Below are positions 17,849 through 26,784 of a stretch of DNA of 64,000 bases, one piece after another. Source of the DNA: Enterococcus phoeniculicola ATCC BAA-412. GTDB taxonomy: Bacteria; Bacillota; Bacilli; Lactobacillales; Enterococcaceae. Position numbers and translations under genes: made by a program. The notes beneath the pieces were generated by a model. That model searched no databases and was not told where the DNA came from. It saw nothing but the letters and a program-made list of their open reading frames with translations. Location of the stretch: NCBI RefSeq assembly GCF_000407505.1, contig NZ_ASWE01000002.1, positions 62,001 through 126,000 on the forward strand, in the 5' to 3' direction. Every line of letters begins with the position of its first letter. Within the stretch, counting starts at the first letter, position 1.

Positions 17849-18730
17849 TTATTGATATCTCTGATAGTAATTTTTGGCCTTCTCCAGATGTAATTGAGAA
17901 ATAATATTGTAAAAATGTGTTTCAGAGGTAGGCATTTTGTTTACCTGCACTAAAAGTTCATTTAGCTCTTTTGAATAGATTGGGAAATCTAAGTAACTAT
18001 TTACAATGCAGGTGATAAAGCGTAGCTGCATAGAAAAATATAAATTATCTGAACTAGTAACAGCCTCTTTATAAACTATTAAACAGTTTTTTGCTTCTTG
18101 GATGTTATTAGTTATCAGCAACCATTGTATTCGATTAAAATAAAGATCACTGATTTCTTCATAATAGACTTTCTTATCAAAAGCTTTATACTTCAATAGC
18201 TCATTGATAAGTCTTTTGTAAAGTAGGGCTTCTTTCTCTTGTTCTTTTTCGGAATAGGAAAGCAGGATAAGTTTTCCTAATTTAATTTCCTTAAGTGTCC
18301 ACATTTTTATCGTATCTAAATAAGCAAGAACCTCTAAAAAAGGAGAGCGAGAGAATTTATAAAAATTCGTATTGGTAATCAGCACGAGCAGATAGGCTTT
18401 AATTGCCAGATATCGTATTTCGGTGTGAGGATGTTGTTTATAGTCTTCAAAAATAGCATATAAAGATTCAAAATCTCCTTTTTTATAGAGTTGTTCAATT
18501 TGATTATCTAGTATTTTTTCTTCGTTTTTGTCACGACTATCCTTAAAATAATCGAATTCCATTTGGCTTATACCTAAGTTATTCAAAAAGCCTTGAAATT
18601 TCGTTACTTCAACAGAATATTTTCCAGCTTCAAAATCACTGTAAAAGGTTTTAGAAGCAACTCCTGTATAGATTTCTTTTTGAGTAAAGCCTTTTTGTGT
18701 TCGAATGGATCTAATAATTTTTTCTGTCAT
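17849..18730 (-). CDS. Rgg/GadR/MutR-family transcriptional regulator
   Basis: 293 residues. The N-terminal XRE-type helix-turn-helix (about 5-62) contains RTQKGFTQKEIYTGVASKTF, then YSDFEAGKYSV, the Rgg hallmark. The rest is all helical with TPR-like pairs. This family often senses short hydrophobic peptides. I found no convincing pheromone-like small frame in the flanking 150 bases on either side, so peptide control is not supported here. AGGAG lies five bases before the ATG. It is divergent from a CPBP protease gene across 100 bases that hold an 18-bp perfect palindrome, its likely operator. Confidence 0.82.
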   Translation of the reverse strand: MTEKIIRSIRTQKGFTQKEIYTGVASKTFYSDFEAGKYSVEVTKFQGFLNNLGISQMEFDYFKDSRDKNEEKILDNQIEQLYKKGDFESLYAIFEDYKQHPHTEIRYLAIKAYLLVLITNTNFYKFSRSPFLEVLAYLDTIKMWTLKEIKLGKLILLSYSEKEQEKEALLYKRLINELLKYKAFDKKVYYEEISDLYFNRIQWLLITNNIQEAKNCLIVYKEAVTSSDNLYFSMQLRFITCIVNSYLDFPIYSKELNELLVQVNKMPTSETHFYNIISQLHLEKAKNYYQRYQ

Positions 18731-18747
18731 AAACGCTCCTGTCAGTT

Positions 18748-18765
18748 ATTCCTGTATACAGGAAT
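18748..18765. promoter_or_regulatory. 18-bp perfect palindrome, probable operator of the Rgg-like regulator
   Basis: ATTCCTGTATACAGGAAT lies between the two divergent genes, 18 bases from the regulator's start and upstream of the protease promoter (extended -10 TGCTATATT, 18793-18801). Position and symmetry suggest a dimer-binding site for autoregulation and control of the protease. Confidence 0.6.
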
Positions 18766-18830
18766 TATACTTATTTTTCGTTTCATTTTACATGCTATAT
18801 TGTAAAAAAACAAATAGAGGAGTTATTTAA

Positions 18831-19559
18831 ATGAATAAAATATACTTGAAATTAATTGGTGCATCAGTAGCGATAACAATGGTAATTAGCTTGTTTTCAG
18901 CGATAGGAATTGCGTTTGAATTTAGCGATAATGGAGTAATCATGTGTCAGATAGCAGCTTTTCTTATTTGTGGAGTGGTTATTTTTCTTTACATGAAGAA
19001 AAAAGATCATACATTGAAACAATTTGGTTTTAATCGCATTCGTCCAAGTAGAAAATTAATAGGATTTATGGGAGTTGTGATCTTGATTCAACCTATCATT
19101 TTAGGAGTTAATTTTAACTATTCATTTTCAACACTGATGTTGATTCTTGTTCAGATGATGTTAGTAGGTTTTGTAGAAGAAACGTTCTTTCGTGGAGTCT
19201 TTTTCTATTCATTGAAAACAAAGTTACGGAAGAATAGAATCTTTTTTTCCAGTATTGTATTTGGTCTATTGCACATTGCCAGTAGTTTGAATCCTGAAAC
19301 AGCATTTATTTTAGTTATTTTACAAATTATTAATGCGTTACTGTTAGGATACGTTTTTTCTGTCATATATGACAAAAATCACTCGATTTATATAGTCATT
19401 GTCTTTCATGGACTATTCAATGTATTCGCAACAATCTCTAACGGCAGTACTGTAGAGAAAAATATTACAGCAGTACTTCTTTTGAGCATCTTATATATTC
19501 TTTTTCTGATTTATTCTCGTGTAACTACAATCGATTCAAAAAAAAAGATAAGTGTATGA
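18831..19559 (+). CDS. CPBP-family intramembrane metalloprotease
   Basis: 242-residue membrane protein with seven or so hydrophobic segments. It has the Abi/CPBP motifs VEETFFRGVFF (about 118-128; EExxxR), FGLLHIAS (about 144-151) and HGLFN (about 196-200), which form the glutamate/histidine active site. Related proteins process peptides or prenyl-type substrates, or give self-immunity to bacteriocins. AGAGGAG is about nine bases before the ATG. The divergent Rgg-like gene probably controls it. No bacteriocin precursor was seen nearby. Confidence 0.85.
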   Translation: MNKIYLKLIGASVAITMVISLFSAIGIAFEFSDNGVIMCQIAAFLICGVVIFLYMKKKDHTLKQFGFNRIRPSRKLIGFMGVVILIQPIILGVNFNYSFSTLMLILVQMMLVGFVEETFFRGVFFYSLKTKLRKNRIFFSSIVFGLLHIASSLNPETAFILVILQIINALLLGYVFSVIYDKNHSIYIVIVFHGLFNVFATISNGSTVEKNITAVLLLSILYILFLIYSRVTTIDSKKKISV

Positions 19560-19894
19560 CTCATTCTGTTTAGAGAATAAGTGAACTTTGCTTCAGTATT
19601 ACAGGTCTATAGTTCATTTATAGAAGGACTATGCGAGAAGTAAATGATTCGCTAAAATCAGTTTGTCTTCTTTCATTTACGAGTACCTACATATTTTAAG
19701 TAGTAAAGAGAGAGTGTTTATCATAAACTAGTTATGCTGACCAACTTTTCAATAGGAGGTCAGCATTAGTTTTGAGGTACAAGGAACTAAAAATAAATGA
19801 CTCTCTAAGAAGGGTTTTGAAGAATAGTTATTTTTATCAATGAAGGAGATCCAAGGCTAGGAAAAAATTTTGGTGATTACGTCCAGATTTCCTA
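19560..19894. other. Intergenic region with one hairpin
   Basis: No gene found. ATGCTGACC (19734-19742) pairs with GGTCAGCAT (19758-19766) around a 15-base loop. It lacks a proper T run and could be a weak terminator between the convergent protease and LevR-type genes. Confidence 0.4.
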
Positions 19895-22567
19895 TTATTT
19901 AAACCGAATTTTCTCAAAAAGATAGGATTCGATATAGTGTAATTCTTTTGAAGAGAACATGATATTGTACATTTTTTCCAGTAGAATAATATTATTTGCC
20001 AGCTTTTTGTCAACCGAAGGGGGAAAATCCTCCAGTTGATGATGAAACTCATTGGATTGATTTGTTTGAATAATGGTATCAATACAGCAGGCAAGATGAC
20101 AAATTAAACCAATCATACGTTCCGCAGATAAATTTAACTTCATTTCTAGAGAGATGTTTTCAACCCAGTTTTTTAAAGAATAAAGTAGATCAATACCATC
20201 CAGCTGAACGAGCATAGGGGCAATATTTTCAAGCATGCCAAAAAATGTTAGTTCGTAATCAATTGTTTTTTGAATCTTGGCGAACATCCCATCAGATAGA
20301 AGCTGATTGATGGTAAGTTGTGGATATTGAAGCGCCGGAATTGAAAAAGTACTGATAGAATAAAGAATTTTTCCTCCAGCCTCCAATTTTTCCAGCTCAT
20401 ACAGAAATTCATCTGGGTTATTGACTTGAAACGACTTGATTTCACAGCGCCCATCGTGTAAAGCTAGCTTTGCGGTTAATAAATCTTTAATGATTTGGGC
20501 TGAGCCTTCTCCTGTGGTACAAGAAGTAATAATGAACACCTTGTCCTGTATGTTTGTATTGTTTTTTACAGGTGTATTTATTGTGTGTTCTGTGTGCGTA
20601 ATTGTGTGGACAGAGTCGACGATGTCAGAAAGCGAAAAACCGAGAGAAGCTTTTCTACTTGCCTCTAAAACATGTAACGTACTAACTAAATCGATACAAG
20701 CGACTTTTTTTCTAGTCACTTTTTCTAGCTCTTTAGGAAAATTTGTTAGGGAGCCCATGTCAACCAATAACAGAATATCTTCTTGGGTTTCTTTTTGCTG
20801 AAGATAGGCGCTGATTTCTTCTAATATGTGCTGTGGTTCATAAGAAAGAGGCATATTAAATCCGACGACATGTTCATTTCCTAATAACTCATTTACTACG
20901 GATGAAATACTTGTGGCTGTGGAGTCTCCATGGGCAATAACGATTACTTGCACATTTTGAGTCTGGCTATTTGTATTCCCATGTTCCTGCGGAGTTAAAA
21001 ACAGGGTAATAAAGCCCACTTCGTCATCTGATATTGAAAGACTGAATGCTGTTTCAATAAGATACTTACATTGCTGGGCAGCCTGATAGTACAGAGGATA
21101 CTGTTCTTTAATCTCTTCAAGACGAGGATTATGTATTATTTCTCCGTTTCGAATTCGGTTGACCGTTGAAAAAAGATGAAGAGCTAGACCTGAAAAGACC
21201 TCCGGATAAAATTCACTCTGCACAATATTCGCTGCTTTTTTTAACAGTTTTTTAGTTGTCGCATAAACTTCTGTACCCACAATATTAAGAATATTTTCCT
21301 CGTTAACATTTCTCTTTTTTCGTAACGTAGAAAAATAATTTCTTATTGTTAGGTCGATAATATCCATAGCTGCTTTTTGATTTAGCCCAATTTTTTCCAT
21401 GTCATTTAGTTTTTGATCAATTAATTGATAGATATCGGTTTCTTTATATTCATCAACAGGAATGGTTGTAAAATCATCTTTTTTAAATAAGATGAACCGG
21501 TCCTTGCGAGATGGAATCAGCGACCAAATTTCGCTTCGGTACTCAACATTGTATAAACCTTCTTTAATAGCATTTGGTAAATCATAACTACTGATACTCA
21601 TGCTTTGAGACTTTTCGGAGACAAACCGAGCATAGGAACGCGCACAAAGAAGCTGAATGTCAGATTTTAATTGCCCAATATTATTTTCACAGGGATACCC
21701 AAGAAGTGCACGCAATGTATTCATTGATACAACCACATCTTGAGCTAGTTTATGCGCCTCTTCATTAAAGAAAGTGGTAATTAGTGTTAATTTTTCAAAA
21801 ATGCCACGCTCCATTAAATTCGGCAGATGAATTTTCATTGGAATTCTTCTAACAAATGTTTGTAATAAAGTAGATTCAATATTTTCTGTTGTCGCGCAGA
21901 TAATTTGAACATCTGCTTTTCTCTGTTCAGAGGTTTCACCCAATCGGCGAAAGAATCCTTTATCAATAAACGTAAACAGCATTTCCTGTGCTTCGGGAGG
22001 TAGGCGATGAATTTCATCTAAAAAGAGAATGCCGCCATCTGCTTTTTCTAGCAAGCCTTGCTTTTCTTCATCTGCTCCAGTATAGGCGCCTTTTTTTGTA
22101 CCAAAGATATTTCCAGTAATCAATTGGGGATTATTTGCATAGTCCGCGCAATTAAAAAGGATGAACCGGGCATCATTAGAAATAATCTGTTCTTCAATTG
22201 AGAAGCGATAGACTAACTCAGCAAACATACTTTTTCCAACGCCTGTGTCGCCTGATAATAAGATGTGCATTCGTTGAGGTGGGTAGAAGATAGCTGCTTT
22301 TGCTTGTTCTACAGCAGAAACAAGACTTGGATTTTTTTTGATAAATTCCTGTATGAGACTTTTTTTCTCAGAATCATCTGAAATAGGATAAAAAAAGACA
22401 GGTTTTGTTCCTGTTTTTTTTGCTTTGCCTTCTTTCACTAGAAGATTTAAATCGTTACTCGCATTTGCCCGAGTAATAGCTAGTTCTTGTGATAATTGGC
22501 TAGCGCTTAGCGGTGTTTCTTTATTGTATTTTAGTAAATGCTGCCAAACTTTTTCAATTCGCTTCAT
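19895..22567 (-). CDS. LevR/ManR-type sigma-54 activator with PTS regulation domains
   Basis: 890 residues. A winged helix (about 15-50) is followed by an AAA+ sigma-54 interaction domain with Walker A GDTGVGKS (106-113), the sigma-54 contact loop GAYTGA (160-165) and Walker B ILFLDE (180-185). A first PRD (about 430-535), a mannose-type EIIA domain with VIVIAHGDS (about 575), an EIIB-like segment with Cys in ITSCTTGEG and a second PRD near the C-terminus follow. PRD and EIIA histidines are normally phosphorylated by HPr and the cognate EIIB, so activity follows sugar flux. It diverges from a PTS operon with a -24/-12 promoter, its evident target. The genuine GAxTGA motif implies an RpoN elsewhere in the genome. 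Confidence 0.93.
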   Translation of the reverse strand: MKRIEKVWQHLLKYNKETPLSASQLSQELAITRANASNDLNLLVKEGKAKKTGTKPVFFYPISDDSEKKSLIQEFIKKNPSLVSAVEQAKAAIFYPPQRMHILLSGDTGVGKSMFAELVYRFSIEEQIISNDARFILFNCADYANNPQLITGNIFGTKKGAYTGADEEKQGLLEKADGGILFLDEIHRLPPEAQEMLFTFIDKGFFRRLGETSEQRKADVQIICATTENIESTLLQTFVRRIPMKIHLPNLMERGIFEKLTLITTFFNEEAHKLAQDVVVSMNTLRALLGYPCENNIGQLKSDIQLLCARSYARFVSEKSQSMSISSYDLPNAIKEGLYNVEYRSEIWSLIPSRKDRFILFKKDDFTTIPVDEYKETDIYQLIDQKLNDMEKIGLNQKAAMDIIDLTIRNYFSTLRKKRNVNEENILNIVGTEVYATTKKLLKKAANIVQSEFYPEVFSGLALHLFSTVNRIRNGEIIHNPRLEEIKEQYPLYYQAAQQCKYLIETAFSLSISDDEVGFITLFLTPQEHGNTNSQTQNVQVIVIAHGDSTATSISSVVNELLGNEHVVGFNMPLSYEPQHILEEISAYLQQKETQEDILLLVDMGSLTNFPKELEKVTRKKVACIDLVSTLHVLEASRKASLGFSLSDIVDSVHTITHTEHTINTPVKNNTNIQDKVFIITSCTTGEGSAQIIKDLLTAKLALHDGRCEIKSFQVNNPDEFLYELEKLEAGGKILYSISTFSIPALQYPQLTINQLLSDGMFAKIQKTIDYELTFFGMLENIAPMLVQLDGIDLLYSLKNWVENISLEMKLNLSAERMIGLICHLACCIDTIIQTNQSNEFHHQLEDFPPSVDKKLANNIILLEKMYNIMFSSKELHYIESYLFEKIRFK

Positions 22568-22635
22568 AGTAAGCCATCCTCTTCTTTCTTGATATCGGTT
22601 TCAGTATAGCTTTGCATATGAAACAAGTCAAGATG

Positions 22636-22686
22636 ATGTGTTTCAATTTAAGGGTTTATGTGTTTCGGAAATTTTTGATGTGTTTT
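22636..22686 (+). promoter_or_regulatory. Three phased direct repeats, probable LevR-type activator binding sites
   Basis: ATGTGTTTC at 22636-22644 and 22658-22666 and ATGTGTTTT at 22678-22686, spaced 22 and 20 bases (two helical turns), end about 50 bases before the -24 element. The first also pairs with TGAAACA at 22619-22625 as an inverted repeat. This is the usual place for an enhancer bound by a sigma-54 activator. Confidence 0.6.
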
Positions 22687-22739
22687 AAAAAGTGTTCTTT
22701 GTTCATAGAGGCACTATGAAGGAGAGGGGGAATCTGTTT

Positions 22740-22755
22740 TGGCATAGTACTTGCT
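22740..22755 (+). promoter_or_regulatory. Sigma-54 (-24/-12) promoter of the PTS operon
   Basis: TGGCATAGTACTTGCT matches the sigma-54 consensus with the GG and GC doublets at the required spacing. It is 42 bases before the first PTS gene. No sigma-70 promoter is evident. Confidence 0.85.
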
Positions 22756-22796
22756 TATATAAATATGAATCATCAACATAGAAAGGATTGAGGTAT

Positions 22797-23144
22797 TTGG
22801 AATTAGAAAATCAAATTATGCAGATTATCGTTTATGCCGGAAATGCGAAATCATTAGCAATGGAAAGTATAAAAAAAGCACGATTGGGGGAAATAGATGC
22901 TGCAAAGAACAAAATGGATGAAAGTAATAAGAATTTAAAAGAAGCACACAAATTTCATGCAGCATTGCTAACCGAATTTGCATCGGATGAAGCACAAAAA
23001 GCCAATCTATTTATGGTTCATGGCGAAGATCATATGATGGCAGCTATTACATCGTTGGATTTTGCGAAAGAGTTAATTTTTGTCCATGAAAAAATGGGTC
23101 AGTTGGAAAATCAATTACAACAATTACAAAACAAGGAAGGATGA
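22797..23144 (+). CDS. PTS EIIA, lactose/cellobiose family
   Basis: About 115 residues, all helical. The phosphorylated histidine lies in MVHGEDHMMAAITSL, the counterpart of the family's VHAQDHLM motif. It transfers phosphate from HPr to the EIIB encoded next. I place the start at TTG 22797, nine bases after GAAAGGA; the in-frame TTG at 22788 touches that site. First gene of the sigma-54-controlled operon; EIIB starts six bases after its stop. Confidence 0.9.
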   Translation: MELENQIMQIIVYAGNAKSLAMESIKKARLGEIDAAKNKMDESNKNLKEAHKFHAALLTEFASDEAQKANLFMVHGEDHMMAAITSLDFAKELIFVHEKMGQLENQLQQLQNKEG

Positions 23145-23150
23145 TTAATC

Positions 23151-23447
23151 ATGAAAATTACGTTAGCTTGTGCCGGAGGAATGTCAACAGGGATGTTAGT
23201 GAAAAAAATGCAGGAATATGCAAAATCTGTTGGAATTGAGGCAGATATTTCTGCTTGTGGATTGAATGAATTAGAGGAGCGAGTGGAAGGAAGCGACATC
23301 ATTTTGCTAGGGCCTCAAGTAGGGTACCAAGAAGAGGATGTTCAAAAAGAGTATCCCACTATTCCAGTTCGAGTTATTGATATGATGGATTACGGCATGA
23401 TGAATGGGGAAAAAGTATTTAAAGACGCACAGCAGGCGATTAACTAA
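23151..23447 (+). CDS. PTS EIIB, lactose/cellobiose family
   Basis: 98 residues. The phospho-accepting Cys is in LACAGGMSTGMLV near the N-terminus (residue 6), and the fold and length are standard. AAGGAAGG precedes the ATG. It accepts phosphate from EIIA and passes it to the incoming sugar at EIIC. The cellobiose-type P-loop (CAGGMST) does not by itself fix the sugar; chitobiose, cellobiose and related beta-glucosides are typical. Confidence 0.92.
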   Translation: MKITLACAGGMSTGMLVKKMQEYAKSVGIEADISACGLNELEERVEGSDIILLGPQVGYQEEDVQKEYPTIPVRVIDMMDYGMMNGEKVFKDAQQAIN

Positions 23448-23470
23448 AATATATTATAGGAGGATAGGAA

Positions 23471-24721
23471 ATGAGCGAAATGACAAAGAAAAATTTTACG
23501 GGACATTTGAATAATTTTATTAATAAGTTTTCAAATAATGTTTTTGTTAAGAGTATTGCTAATGGGATGATGATGACCCTTCCAATTACTATTATTGGAA
23601 GTATTGCTACAGTGATTAGCATGATTCCTAATTTACCAGAAATCGTGATAAAAGCTTGTTCATTGGGGACATCTATTTCAAGTAGTTTAATCACAGTTTA
23701 TGTGATTATCGGCTTATCTTATTCTATGGCAAAAGAAAAAAAAGGAGATACCATTCCTGCAATTATTTTATCAATGGCCTGTTTCTTCGTACTGACTCCT
23801 GTTTCTAAATTTGATTTAGGCGATGATAAAGTGGCTTCAGCCTATGATTTAACCTATCTAGGATCAAAAGGAATGTTTGTCGGAATGATTGTGGCACTGC
23901 TTGTTACATGGATATTTGTTAAGATGGTTGAAAAAAGAATTACATTTCGTATGCCCGAAAGTGTTCCTACTGCAATAGCCAAACAATTTGAAGCAATTAT
24001 ACCTGGTGCAATTATCTTCATGGTGGCAATTATCATCAGCATAACTTTTGAAGCAACGCGCTTTGGAAATGTGCATGACTTCATCTACACAAATCTGCAA
24101 ACACCGTTAGAATCATTAGGCGGATCCGTTTGGTCAGCGTTATTCATCATGTTTTTATCCGAGCTTTTATGGTTCTTTGGGATTCACGGCAGCATGGTGA
24201 CAGCTTCAGTGATTGCTGTTTTATTTACCACACAAGCATATGCAAATATGGAAGCTGTGGCAAGTGGAGGCGTTGCTGAAAACATTATTAATTCCTTCTT
24301 CCTAGATGCATTTAAAGGACCGCGTGCATTGGCATTAGCTGTGGTATTAGTGTGGTTAAGCAGAAGTAAAAAGTTTAATTCAATTGGGAAAATTTCAATT
24401 ATCCCTAGTATTTTTGGGATTACTGAGCCGATGAAGTTTGGGATTCCAATGATTATGAATGTAACGATTTTTATCCCTCTTACACTAAGTGCAGCAATGT
24501 GTATAGGAATTGCTTATATTGCAACAATTATTGGGTTCTTACCGATTATTAGTGTAAATGTTCCTAAAAATTTACCAACCTTCCTTTCCGGGTTTATGGC
24601 AGCTGGATGGCAAGGATTAGTGGTACAAATTATTCAATTTTTCGCAGTTTTATTATTATATTTACCATTTATGAAGAAATTAGATAAAATGAACGTAGCG
24701 GAGGAGCTAAGTACAAAATAA
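23471..24721 (+). CDS. PTS EIIC, lactose/cellobiose family
   Basis: 416-residue sugar-conducting subunit with about ten membrane segments. SELLWFFGIHGSMV (about 232-245) and SIFGITEPMKFGIPM (about 317-331; the GITEP motif) are the family's substrate-site signatures. AGGAGG precedes the ATG. No phospho-beta-glycosidase gene follows, which is unusual for a disaccharide system; the next gene is a protein phosphatase. The imported sugar phosphate must be handled by an enzyme encoded elsewhere or not cleaved at all. Confidence 0.93.
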   Translation: MSEMTKKNFTGHLNNFINKFSNNVFVKSIANGMMMTLPITIIGSIATVISMIPNLPEIVIKACSLGTSISSSLITVYVIIGLSYSMAKEKKGDTIPAIILSMACFFVLTPVSKFDLGDDKVASAYDLTYLGSKGMFVGMIVALLVTWIFVKMVEKRITFRMPESVPTAIAKQFEAIIPGAIIFMVAIIISITFEATRFGNVHDFIYTNLQTPLESLGGSVWSALFIMFLSELLWFFGIHGSMVTASVIAVLFTTQAYANMEAVASGGVAENIINSFFLDAFKGPRALALAVVLVWLSRSKKFNSIGKISIIPSIFGITEPMKFGIPMIMNVTIFIPLTLSAAMCIGIAYIATIIGFLPIISVNVPKNLPTFLSGFMAAGWQGLVVQIIQFFAVLLLYLPFMKKLDKMNVAEELSTK

Positions 24722-24735
24722 AGGATGAATCGTGT

Positions 24736-25833
24736 ATGAAAAAACTAAACATCACCAGAGAACAAGAGAAGCTGTTACTTACAGGAGAGTTTTTAAACGA
24801 GCCGCAAACGCTTCTTTATACGACGGATCCTAGCTTTTCAAATAAGGTCTACAAAAAAGAGTTTTTATTAAATGGAGAAAAGCAGATAGATCTCTCTGAG
24901 GTGTCTTCTAATCAAAGAATTTATGTTGCAGGTATAGATAATCAACAAGTCTATGTTGGGGCTGAAAGAAGAGTGTCCATCAATGGTTTGTATAATTGCC
25001 GCGATTTAGGGGGCTATGTTACCAAAGAGAAGCAGATGACGAAATGGGGCTATTTGTTTCGGAGTGATGCACCAGATCATTTACTTGTAGAAGATCAACG
25101 ATATTTGAAACAGATGGACATAAAGACAGTAATTGATCTTCGCTCACCGGGAGAAATAGAAAAAAATCCAGATAAAGATATGGGAGAAACTGACCACGTT
25201 GAACTAGATCCGCATGCGGAGGTTGCTAAAAAAGCAAGTGAGGTACCAAGTCAAGGGACAAGTAATAAAGATGAAGTGAAAGTACACATGCTTGAGCAGC
25301 TGGCGAGCACAGCAGAAGGACAAGCCACATTAATCAAATGGCAAAAACAAATGATTCAGCAAATGCACGATTTAGTGATGACAGAAAAATCACAGGCCGC
25401 TTACTCAATATTTTTAAAAATGGTGAACCAAACAGCAGAACCTAAGGCACTAATTTTTCATTGTCAGGGTGGAAAAGACCGGACTGGATGGGGGGCAGCT
25501 TTGATACTTGGGCTGCTTGGTGTGGATAAGAAAACCATCTATCAGGATTATTTATTGACAGATACGTATAATCGTCCGCGAAATGAAATGCGAATGGCGA
25601 TTTATAAACAGTATACTGACAATGCTTTTGTGTTAGACTATCTAGCTTCTTTACAACAAACAAAAGTAGATTATTTAGATGGAGCCTTCCATGTAATGGA
25701 AAAAGAATTTGGAACGATTGAGGCATATGCCAAAGAAAAACTAGACGTTACGGATTCTGATATTCAGCGGTTGAAATCAACGTATCTTTATAACGAAAAG
25801 GATAGGCAAAACATTTTGAATCGTTGGAAGTGA
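24736..25833 (+). CDS. Tyrosine/serine-type protein phosphatase co-transcribed with a PTS
   Basis: 365 residues. The catalytic loop HCQGGKDRTG has Cys243 and Arg249, and the family motif NCRDLGGY is at about 93-100, as in the Listeria LipA / mycobacterial PtpB-like Y_phosphatase3 group. About 85 residues precede it with a beta-rich look. No signal peptide, so cytoplasmic. The start lies 14 bases after the EIIC stop, in the same sigma-54 operon. Listerial and mycobacterial relatives act on phosphoproteins or phosphoinositides; here a sugar phosphate imported by the PTS is an equally open substrate. The operon ends at a strong terminator. Confidence 0.88.
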   Translation: MKKLNITREQEKLLLTGEFLNEPQTLLYTTDPSFSNKVYKKEFLLNGEKQIDLSEVSSNQRIYVAGIDNQQVYVGAERRVSINGLYNCRDLGGYVTKEKQMTKWGYLFRSDAPDHLLVEDQRYLKQMDIKTVIDLRSPGEIEKNPDKDMGETDHVELDPHAEVAKKASEVPSQGTSNKDEVKVHMLEQLASTAEGQATLIKWQKQMIQQMHDLVMTEKSQAAYSIFLKMVNQTAEPKALIFHCQGGKDRTGWGAALILGLLGVDKKTIYQDYLLTDTYNRPRNEMRMAIYKQYTDNAFVLDYLASLQQTKVDYLDGAFHVMEKEFGTIEAYAKEKLDVTDSDIQRLKSTYLYNEKDRQNILNRWK

Positions 25834-26010
25834 CGAGTGGAATCAAAGATATTATTTGGAGAGTCTATTGTGAATCTTTTTCTATTAATAGAGTGATACT
25901 ATTGAAGGCATATAAAAGAATTTTCTTTGTTTTTAACCTGGTAGGAAGCAAGAAGTCCAATGCTTAGTTGAAAAAAGATCCCTATAATAATCGTACTCTC
26001 GATACAAAAA

Positions 26011-26063
26011 CATGCGTATCCAAACGCTAGAGGTTATTCTAGTTTAGGATGCGCATGTTTTTT
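26011..26063. terminator. Bidirectional terminator between convergent operons
   Basis: CATGCGTATCC pairs with GGATGCGCATG, with a second stem (CTAGA/TCTAG) inside. T runs stand on both sides, serving the PTS/phosphatase operon and the ABC permease gene. Confidence 0.8.
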
Positions 26064-26784
26064 ATTTCTTTTTTTCAAGAGAATCTATTCCGCTGAAAAA
26101 CGCGAAGCCTACTATCCCAATCATGAGTATGCCGACGAACATTTCTGGATAGTCCATTTTTGCCCACGCACTTAAGATAAGGTAGCCCAAACCGTACGTG
26201 GTATTATAATTTTCAGCAAAAAATAAAGAAGCTAAAGAGATACCCACGCTTACACGCAGACTAGCATAAAGATTCTTTTGTATCGCTGGAAGAATCAGAT
26301 AACGAATGGTTTGCCACGAAGTACTGCCGTAATTTTCCATTAAGCGATAATAGTTTTTAGGAATACTGTTTACACCATCTCGAATGGAGACAATGACTTG
26401 GATGGAAATGATGGCAAAAATTAATAGAACTTTGGAGGTGTTTCCTAACCCAAAGAAAATCATGAATACAGGTAAAAATGCAACTTTTGGCAGAGGATAC
26501 AAGAAATAAATTAGCGGGCCTAAATACTTGTCTAACCTCTTTATACGACTTAGTAAAATCCCCAGAGGAATCCCTATAAGCAGTGAGATGCCCAACGCAA
26601 CAATGATACGCAGAAAACTAGCGCCAGTGTGCAGCAGTAATGTCTGTTTAATCATCCAAGCTTTTTGAAGCGCAGCTAAGGGACTGGGAATCGAATGGTT
26701 TTGAATTGCGAAATAGAGTAGGGTCCATAACGCGATAAAAGAAAAAAGACCTGTGATAAAGGAAACAAACGGTTTAATTTTCAT
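26062..26784 (-). CDS. ABC transporter permease, SsuC/TauC/ThiX type
   Basis: 240 residues, six hydrophobic segments, with the EAA loop in MENYGSTSWQTIRYLILPAI. This family moves sulfonates, nitrate, or thiamine-precursor pyrimidines together with NMT1-type binding proteins. AGGAGG is five bases before the ATG. Its start overlaps the ATPase gene's end by 11 bases, so the two are coupled. The matching binding protein is encoded in the divergent unit at 28347. Confidence 0.88.
   Translation of the reverse strand: MKIKPFVSFITGLFSFIALWTLLYFAIQNHSIPSPLAALQKAWMIKQTLLLHTGASFLRIIVALGISLLIGIPLGILLSRIKRLDKYLGPLIYFLYPLPKVAFLPVFMIFFGLGNTSKVLLIFAIISIQVIVSIRDGVNSIPKNYYRLMENYGSTSWQTIRYLILPAIQKNLYASLRVSVGISLASLFFAENYNTTYGLGYLILSAWAKMDYPEMFVGILMIGIVGFAFFSGIDSLEKKK

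Noticed and set aside
17697-18830. Short hydrophobic pheromone gene for the Rgg-like regulator
   Set aside because: No short frame with a ribosome binding site and hydrophobic C-terminus was found in the flanks.
20436-20801. 121-codon plus-strand frame inside the LevR-type gene
   Set aside because: Antisense shadow of a well-supported coding region.
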